Of a DNA stretch of 64,000 bases, positions 56,301-64,000 are shown piece after piece; position 1 is the first letter of the stretch, and each line of letters opens with the position of its first letter. The notes beneath the pieces were generated by a model. That model did not search any database, was not told the origin of the DNA, and saw only the letters and a list, made by a program, of their open reading frames with translations. A program made the position numbers and the translations under genes. Origin of the DNA: Allacma fusca (Eukaryota; Arthropoda; Collembola; Symphypleona; Sminthuridae); contig OX359250.1 in the NCBI GenBank assembly GCA_947179485.1, forward strand, positions 9,715,873-9,779,872. Direction: 5' to 3'.

Positions 56301-59300
56301 GTTTCTCGCTTCATTAATGCACAAGGGGCTATATGAAGGCATATTCGGGTTCAGTTTTTCGAGCTCTTTCCAAAGAAATTTTCAGAATTGAAATCCGTCG
56401 GTAAGTTTAGGCAGTACGGGCGTCCAAAGTTTGAACGTTTTTGCCCGTTTTCTCGCTTCAGCAATGCACAAGGGGCTATATGAAGGCATATTCGGGTTCA
56501 GTTTTTCGAGCTCTTTCCAAAGAAATTTTCAGAATTGAAATCCGTCGGTAAGTTTAGGCAGTGCGGGCGTCCAAAGTTTGAACGTTTTTGCCCGTTTTCT
56601 CGCTTCAGCAATGCACAAGGGGCTATATGAAGGCATATTCGGGTTCAGTTTTTCGAGCTCTTTCCAAAGAAATTTTCAGAATTGAAATCCGTCGGTAAGT
56701 TTAGGCAGTACGGGCGTCCAAAAGTTGAACGTTTTTGCCCGTTTTCTCGCTTCAGCAATGCACAAGGGGCTACATGAAGGCATATTCGGGTTCAGTTTTT
56801 CGAGCTCTTTCCAAAGAAATTTTCAGAATTGAAATCCGTCGGTAAGTTTAGGCAGTACGGGCGTCCAAAGTTTGAACGTTTTTGCCCGTTTTCTCGCTTC
56901 AGCAATGCACAAGGGGCTATATGAAGGCATATTCGGGTTCAGTTTTTCGAGCTCTTTCCAAAGAAATTTTCAGAATTGAAATCCGTCGGTAAGTTTAGGC
57001 AGTACGGGCGTCCAAAGTTTGAACGTTTTTGCCCGTTTTCTCGCTTCAGCAATGCACAAGGGGCTATATGAAGGCATATTCGGGTTCAGTTTTTCGAGCT
57101 CTTTCCAAAGAAATTTTCAGAATTGAAATCCGTCTTTAAGTTTAGGCAGTGCGGGCGTCCAAAGTTTGAACGTTTTTGCCCGTTTTCTCGCTTCATTAAT
57201 GCACAAGGGGCTATATGAAGGCATATTCGGGTTCAGTTTTTCGAGCTCTTTCCAAAGAAATTTTCAGAATTGAAATCCGTCGGTAAGTTTAGGCAGTACA
57301 GGCGTCCAAAGTTTGAACGTTTTTGCCCGTTTTCTCGCTTCAGCAATGCACAAGGGGCTATATGAAGGCATGTTGGGGTTCAGTTTTTCGAGCTCTTTCC
57401 AAAGAAATTTTCAGAATTGAAATCCGTCGGTAAGTTTAGGCAGTACGGGCGTCCAAAGTTTGAACGTTTTTGCCCGTTTTCTCGCTTCAGCAATGCACAA
57501 GGGGCTATATGAAGGCATATTCGGGTTCAGTTTTTCGAGCTCTTTCCAAAGAAATTTTCAGAATTGAAATCCGTCGGTAAGTTTAGGCAGTACGGGCGTC
57601 CAAAGTTTGAACGTTTTTGCCCGTTTTCTCGCTTCAGCAATGCACAAGGGGCTATATGAAGGCATATTCGGGTTCAGTTTTTCGAGCTCTTTCCAAAGAA
57701 ATTTTCAGAATTGAAATCCGTCGGTAAGTTTAGGCAGTACGGGCGTCCAAAGTTTGAACGTTTTTGCCCGTTTTCTCGCTTCAGCAATGCACAAGGGGCT
57801 ATATGAAGGCATATTCGGGTTCAGTTTTTCGAGCTCTTTCCAAAGAAATTTTCAGAATTGAAATCCGTCGGTAAGTTTAGGCAGTACGGGCGTCCAAAGT
57901 TTGAACGTTTTTGCCCGTTTTCTCGCTTCAGCAATGCACAAGGGGCTATATGAAGGCATATTCGGGTTCAGTTTTTCGAGCTCTTTCCAAAGAAATTTTC
58001 AGAATTGAAATCCGTCTTTAAGTTTAGGCAGTGCGGGCGTCCAAAGTTTGAACGTTTTTGCCCGTTTTCTCGCTTCAGCAATGCACAAGGGGCTATATGA
58101 AGGCATATTCGGGTTCAGTTTTTCGAGCTCTTTCCAAAGAAATTTTCAGAATTGAAATCCGTCGGTAAGTTTAGGCAATACGGGCGTCCAAAGTTTGAAC
58201 GTTTTTGCCCGTTTTCTCGCTTCAGCAATGCACAAGGGGCTATATGAAGGCATGTTGGGGTTCAGTTTTTCGAGCTCTTTCCAAAGAAATTTTCAGAATT
58301 GAAATCCGTCGGTAAGTTTAGGCAGTACGGGCGTCCAAAGTTTGAACGTTTTTGCCCGTTTTCTCGCTTCATTAATGCACAAGGGGCTATATGAAGGCAT
58401 ATTCGGGTTTAGTTTTTCGAGCTCTTTCCAAAGAAATTTTCAGAATTGAAATCCGTCTTTAAGTTTAGGCAGTGCGGGCGTCCAAAGTTTGAACGTTTTT
58501 GCCCGTTTTCTCGCTTCAGCAATGCACAAGGGGCTATATGAAGGCATGTTGGGGTTCAGTTTTTCGAGCTCTTTCCAAAGAAATTTTCAGAATTGAAATC
58601 CGTCGGTAAGTTGAGGCAGTACGGGCGTCCAAAGTTTGAACGTTTTTGCCCGTTTTCTCGCTTCAGCAATGCACAAGGGGCTATATGAAGGCATATTCGG
58701 GTTCAGTTTTTCGAGCTCTTTCCAAAGAAATTTTCAGAATTGAAATCCGTCTTTAAGTTTAGGCAGTGCGGGCGTCCAAAGTTTGAACGTTTTTGCCCGT
58801 TTTCTCGCTTCAGCAATGCACAAGGGGCTACATGAAGGCATATTCGGGTTCAGTTTTTCGAGCTCTTTCCAAAGAAATTTTCAGAATTGAAATCCGTCGG
58901 TAAGTTTAGGCAGTACGGGCGTCCAAAGTTTGAACGTTTTTGCCCGTTTTCTCGCTTCAGCAATGCACAAGGGGCTATATGAAGGCATATTCGGGTTCAG
59001 TTTTTCGAGCTCTTTCCAAAGAAATTTTCAGAATTGAAATCCGTCGGTAAGTTTAGGCAGTACGGGCGTCCAAAGTTTGAACGTTTTTGCCCGTTTTCTC
59101 GCTTCAGCAATGCACAAGGGGCTATATGAAGGCATATTCGGGTTCAGTTTTTCGAGCTCTTTCCAAAGAAATTTTCAGAATTGAAATCCGTCTTTAAGTT
59201 TAGGCAGTGCGGGCGTCCAAAGTTTGAACGTTTTTGCCCGTTTTCTCGCTTCATTAATGCACAAGGGGCTATATGAAGGCATATTCGGGTTCAGTTTTTC

Positions 59301-62300
59301 GAGCTCTTTCCAAAGAAATTTTCAGAATTGAAATCCGTCGGTAAGTTTAGGCAGTACGGGCGTCCAAAGTTTGAACGTTTTTGCCCGTTTTCTCGCTTCA
59401 GCAATGCACAAGGGGCTATATGAAGGCATGTTGGGGTTCAGTTTTTCGAGCTCTTTCCAAAGAAATTTTCAGAATTGAAATCCGTCGGTAAGTTTAGGCA
59501 GTACGGGCGTCCAAAGTTTGAACGTTTTTGCCCGTTTTCTCGCTTCAGCAATGCACAAGGGGCTATATGAAGGCATATTCGGGTTCAGTTTTTCGAGCTC
59601 TTTCCAAAGAAATTTTCAGAATTGAAATCCGTCGGTAAGTTTAGGCAGTACGGGCGTCCAAAGTTTGAACGTTTTTGCCCGTTTTCTCGCTTCATTAATG
59701 CACAAGGGGCTATATGAAGGCATATTCGGGTTTAGTTTTTCGAGCTCTTTCCAAAGAAATTTTCAGAATTGAAATCCGTCGGTAAGTTTAGGCAGTACGG
59801 GCGTCCAAAGTTTGAACGTTTTTGCCCGTTTTCTCGCTTCAGCAATGCACAAGGGGCTATATGAAGGCATATTCGGGTTCAGTTTTTCGAGCTCTTTCCA
59901 AAGAAATTTTCAGAATTGAAATCCGTCTTTAAGTTTAGGCAGTGCGGGCGTCCAAAATTTGAACGTTTTTGCCCGTTTTCTCGCTTCAGCAATGCACAAG
60001 GGGCTACATGAAGGCATATTCGGGTTCAGTTTTTCGAGCTCTTTCCAAAGAAATTTTCAGAATTGAAATCCGTCGGTAAGTTTAGGCAGTACGGGCGTCC
60101 AAAGTTTGAACGTTTTTGCCCGTTTTCTCGCTTCATTAATGCACAAGGGGCTATATGAAGGCATATTCGGGTTCAGTTTTTCGAGCTCTTTCCAAAGAAA
60201 TTTTCAGAATTGAAATCCGTCGGTAAGTTTAGGCAGTACGGGCGTCCAAAGTTTGAACGTTTTTGCCCGTTTTCTCGCTTCAGCAATGCACAAGGGGCTA
60301 TATGAAGGCATGTTGGGGTTCAGTTTTTCGAGCTCTTTCCAAAGAAATTTTCAGAATTGAAATCCGTCGGTAAGTTTAGGCAGTACGGGCGTCCAAAGTT
60401 TGAACGTTTTTGCCCGTTTTCTCGCTTCAGCAATGCACAAGGGGCTATATGAAGGCATATTCGGGTTCAGTTTTTCGAGCTCTTTCCAAAGAAATTTTCA
60501 GAATTGAAATCCGTCGGTAAGTTTAGGCAGTACGGGCGTCCAAAGTTTGAACGTTTTTGCCCGTTTTCTCGCTTCAGCAATGCACAAGGGGCTATATGAA
60601 GGCATATTCGGGTTCAGTTTTTCGAGCTCTTTCCAAAGAAATTTTCAGAATTGAAATCCGTCGGTAAGTTTAGGCAGTACGGGCGTCCAAAGTTTGAACG
60701 TTTTTGCCCGTTTTCTCGCTTCAGCAATGCACAAGGGGCTATATGAAGGCATGTTGGGGTTCAGTTTTTCGAGCTATTTCCAAAGAAATTTTCAGAATTG
60801 AAATCCGTCGGTAAGTTTAGGCAGTACGGGCGTCCAAAGTTTGAACGTTTTTGCCCGTTTTCTCGCTTCAGCAATGCACAAGGGGCTATATGAAGGCATA
60901 TTCGGGTTCAGTTTTTCGAGCTCTTTCCAAAGAAATTTTCAGAATTGAAATCCGTCGGTAAGTTTAGGCAGTACGGGCGTCCAAAGTTTGAACGTTTTTG
61001 CCCGTTTTCTCGCTTCAGCAATGCACAAGGGGCTATATGAAGGCATATTCGGGTTCAGTTTTTCGAGCTCTTTCCAAAGAAATTTTCAGAATTGAAATCC
61101 GTCGGTAAGTTTAGGCAGTACGGGCGTCCAAAGTTTGAACGTTTTTGCCCGTTTTCTCGCTTCAGCAATGCACAAGGGGCTATATGAAGGCATATTCGGG
61201 TTCAGTTTTTCGAGCTCTTTCCAAAGAAATTTTCAGAATTGAAATCCGTCGGTAAGTTTAGGCAGTACGGGCGTCCAAAGTTTGAACGTTTTTGCCCGTT
61301 TTCTCGCTTCAGCAATGCACAAGGGGCTATATGAAGGCATATTCGGGTTCAGTTTTTCGAGCTCTTTCCAAAGAAATTTTCAGAATTGAAATCCGTCGGT
61401 AAGTTTAGGCAGTACGGGCGTCCAAAGTTTGAACGTTTTTGCCCGTTTTCTCGCTTCAGCAATGCACAAGGGGCTATATGAAGGCATATTCGGGTTCAGT
61501 TTTTCGAGCTCTTTCCAAAGAAATTTTCAGAATTGAAATCCGTCTTTAAGTTTAGGCAGTGCGGGCGTCCAAAGTTTGAACGTTTTTGCCCGTTTTCTCG
61601 CTTCATTAATGCACAAGGGGCTATATGAAGGCATATTCGGGTTCAGTTTTTCGAGCTCTTTCCAAAGAAATTTTCAGAATTGAAATCCGTCGGTAAGTTT
61701 AGGCAGTACGGGCGTCCAAAGTTTGAACGTTTTTGCCCGTTTTCTCGCTTCAGCAATGCACAAGGGGCTATATGAAGGCATGTTGGGGTTCAGTTTTTCG
61801 AGCTCTTTCCAAAGAAATTTTCAGAATTGAAATCCGTCGGTAAGTTTAGGCAGTACGGGCGTCCAAAGTTTGAACGTTTTTGCCCGTTTTCTCGCTTCAG
61901 CAATGCACAAGGGGCTATATGAAGGCATATTCGGGTTCAGTTTTTCGAGCTCTTTCCAAAGAAATTTTCAGAATTGAAATCCGTCGGTAAGTTTAGGCAG
62001 TACGGGCGTCCAAAGTTTGAACGTTTTTGCCCGTTTTCTCGCTTCAGCAATGCACAAGGGGCTATATGAAGGCATATTCGGGTTCAGTTTTTCGAGCTCT
62101 TTCCAAAGAAATTTTCAGAATTGAAATCCGTCGGTAAGTTTAGGCAGTACGGGCGTCCAAAGTTTGAACGTTTTTGCCCGTTTTCTCGCTTCAGCAATGC
62201 ACAAGGGGCTATATGAAGGCATATTCGGGTTCAGTTTTTCGAGCTCTTTCCAAAGAAATTTTCAGAATTGAAATCCGTCGGTAAGTTTAGGCAGTACGGG

Positions 62301-64000
62301 CGTCCAAAGTTTGAACGTTTTTGCCCGTTTTCTCGCTTCATTAATGCACAAGGGGCTATATGAAGGCATATTCGGGTTTAGTTTTTCGAGCTCTTTCCAA
62401 AGAAATTTTCAGAATTGAAATCCGTCGGTAAGTTTAGGCAGTACGGGCGTCCAAAGTTTGAACGTTTTTGCCCGTTTTCTCGCTTCAGCAATGCACAAGG
62501 GGCTATATGAAGGCATATTCGGGTTCAGTTTTTCGAGCTCTTTCCAAAGAAATTTTCAGAATTGAAATCCGTCGGTAAGTTTAGGCAGTACGGGCGTCCA
62601 AAGTTTGAACGTTTTTGCCCGTTTTCTCGCTTCAGCACTGCACAAGGGGCTATATGAAGGCATGTTCGGGTTCAGTTTTTCGAGCTCTTTCCAAAGAAAT
62701 TTTCAGAATTGAAATCCGTCGGTAAGTTTAGGCAGTACGGGCGTCCAAAGTTTGAACGTTTTTGCCCGTTTTCTCGCTTCAGCAATGCACAAGGGGCTAT
62801 ATGAAGGCATATTCGGGTTCAGTTTTTCGAGCTCTTTCCAAAGAAATTTTCAGAATTGAAATCCGTCGGTAAGTTTAGGCAGTACGGGCGTCCAAAGTTT
62901 GAACGTTTTTGCCCGTTTTCTCGCTTCAGCAATGCACAAGGGGCTATATGAAGGCATGTTGGGGTTCAGTTTTTCGAGCTCTTTCCAAAGAAATTTTCAG
63001 AATTGAAATCCGTCGGTAAGTTTAGGCAGTACGGGCGTCCAAAGTTTGAACGTTTTTGCCCGTTTTCTCGCTTCAGCAATGCACAAGGGGCTATATGAAG
63101 GCATATTCGGGTTCAGTTTTTCGAGCTCTTTCCAAAGAAATTTTCAGAATTGAAATCCGTCGGTAAGTTTAGGCAGTACGGGCGTCCAAAGTTTGAACGT
63201 TTTTGCCCGTTTTCTCGCTTCAGCAATGCACAAGGGGCTATATGAAGGCATATTCGGGTTCAGTTTTTCGAGCTCTTTCCAAAGAAATTTTCAGAATTGA
63301 AATCCGTCGGTAAGTTTAGGCAGTACGGGCGTCCAAAGTTTGAACGTTTTTGCCCGTTTTCTCGCTTCAGCAATGCACAAGGGGCTATATGAAGGCATAT
63401 TCGGGTTCAGTTTTTCGAGCTCTTTCCAAAGAAATTTTCAGAATTGAAATCCGTCGGTAAGTTTAGGCAGTACGGGCGTCCAAAGTTTGAACGTTTTTGC
63501 CCGTTTTCTCGCTTCAGCAATGCACAAGGGGCTATATGAAGGCATATTCGGGTTCAGTTTTTCGAGCTCTTTCCAAAGAAATTTTCAGAATTGAAATCCG
63601 TCGGTAAGTTTAGGCAGTACGGGCGTCCAAAGTTTGAACGTTTTTGCCCGTTTTCTCGCTTCATTAATGCACAAGGGGCTATATGAAGGCATATTCGGGT
63701 TTAGTTTTTCGAGCTCTTTCCAAAGAAATTTTCAGAATTGAAATCCGTCGGTAAGTTTAGGCAGTACGGGCGTCCAAAGTTTGAACGTTTTTGCCCGTTT
63801 TCTCGCTTCAGCAATGCACAAGGGGCTATATGAAGGCATGTTGGGGTTCAGTTTTTCGAGCTCTTTCCAAAGAAATTTTCAGAATTGAAATCCGTCGGTA
63901 AGTTTAGGCAGTACGGGCGTCCAAAGTTTGAACGTTTTTGCCCGTTTTCTCGCTTCAGCAATGCACAAGGGGCTATATGAAGGCATATTCGGGTTCAGTT
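53350..64000. repeat. 147-bp satellite DNA array, continues past the right edge
   Basis: TTTGAACG recurs at 53491, 53638, 53785 and 53932, a 147-bp period. It is found again at 63927; 71 periods would be 10437 bp and the distance is 10436, so the array has lost a net single base (seen as GCCCGTTTCTCGC near 56295). About 72 monomers are present. Monomers differ at few sites: CAGCAATG/CATTAATG, CGGTAAG/CTTTAAG, GTACGG/GTGCGG, CATATTCGGG/CATGTTCGGG/CATGTTGGGG, CTATATG/CTACATG. No coding frame. Very high uniformity indicates recent amplification or homogenisation. Confidence 0.98.

Noticed and set aside
53350-64000. CRISPR array or coding tandem repeat
   Set aside because: No unique spacers between units, and stops occur in every frame of the 147-bp monomer.

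Overview
The window is nuclear DNA of an arthropod, most likely an insect. Genes are split by short GT-AG introns, bases are AT-rich by eye, and BEL/Pao, Helitron, Penelope-like and hAT elements are abundant. The species cannot be named from sequence alone.

Host genes lie in the first 15 kb. A secreted chymotrypsin-like serine protease (minus strand, 53-903) is cut by the left edge before its catalytic-serine exon. An extended Tudor-domain protein (plus, about 3649-5000) ends tail-to-tail with a complete ten-exon glutathione synthetase gene (minus, 10392-5221); every splice phase in that gene agrees and it predicts 526 residues. At 12625-14703 (plus) lies a four-exon gene for a very basic Lys/Arg/Ser/Cys/Gly repeat protein of about 559 residues. 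Its C-terminus, assembled across a 108-nt intron with a TACTAAC branch point, resembles the MST-HMG box of insect sperm nuclear basic proteins (protamine-like). A DNA-level duplicate of its last intron and exon, now broken, sits at 32827-33208.

From 15.4 to 52 kb the window is mostly mobile DNA. A full-length BEL/Pao element with decayed coding (17164-23401, TSD TAATA) contrasts with a very young one (42628-48478, TSD GATTG, LTRs differing at one base by eye, one open 1617-codon frame). A Helitron (right end 39911) keeps its HUH/Y2 Rep region but has lost the helicase core, and lies just downstream of a 20-unit, 36-bp minisatellite. Fragments of Penelope-like and Ty3/gypsy-like elements follow.

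The most unusual content is a set of hAT-type miniature elements with 8-bp target duplications. Each family is filled with its own short degenerate word (GGTCTGGTCC, AAATGCCC, GGTTTCGGGT, GATTACAATTAACG, GAATTCCGATT, ACTGAATT, CAGGGATTT, GGGTACGGGT). Several are nested, in one place three deep. Two contain remnants of the hAT transposase C-terminal domain and one region holds a BED-finger remnant.

From 53350 to the right edge is a tandem satellite with a 147-bp monomer: 71 periods between 53491 and 63927, with a net loss of one base.
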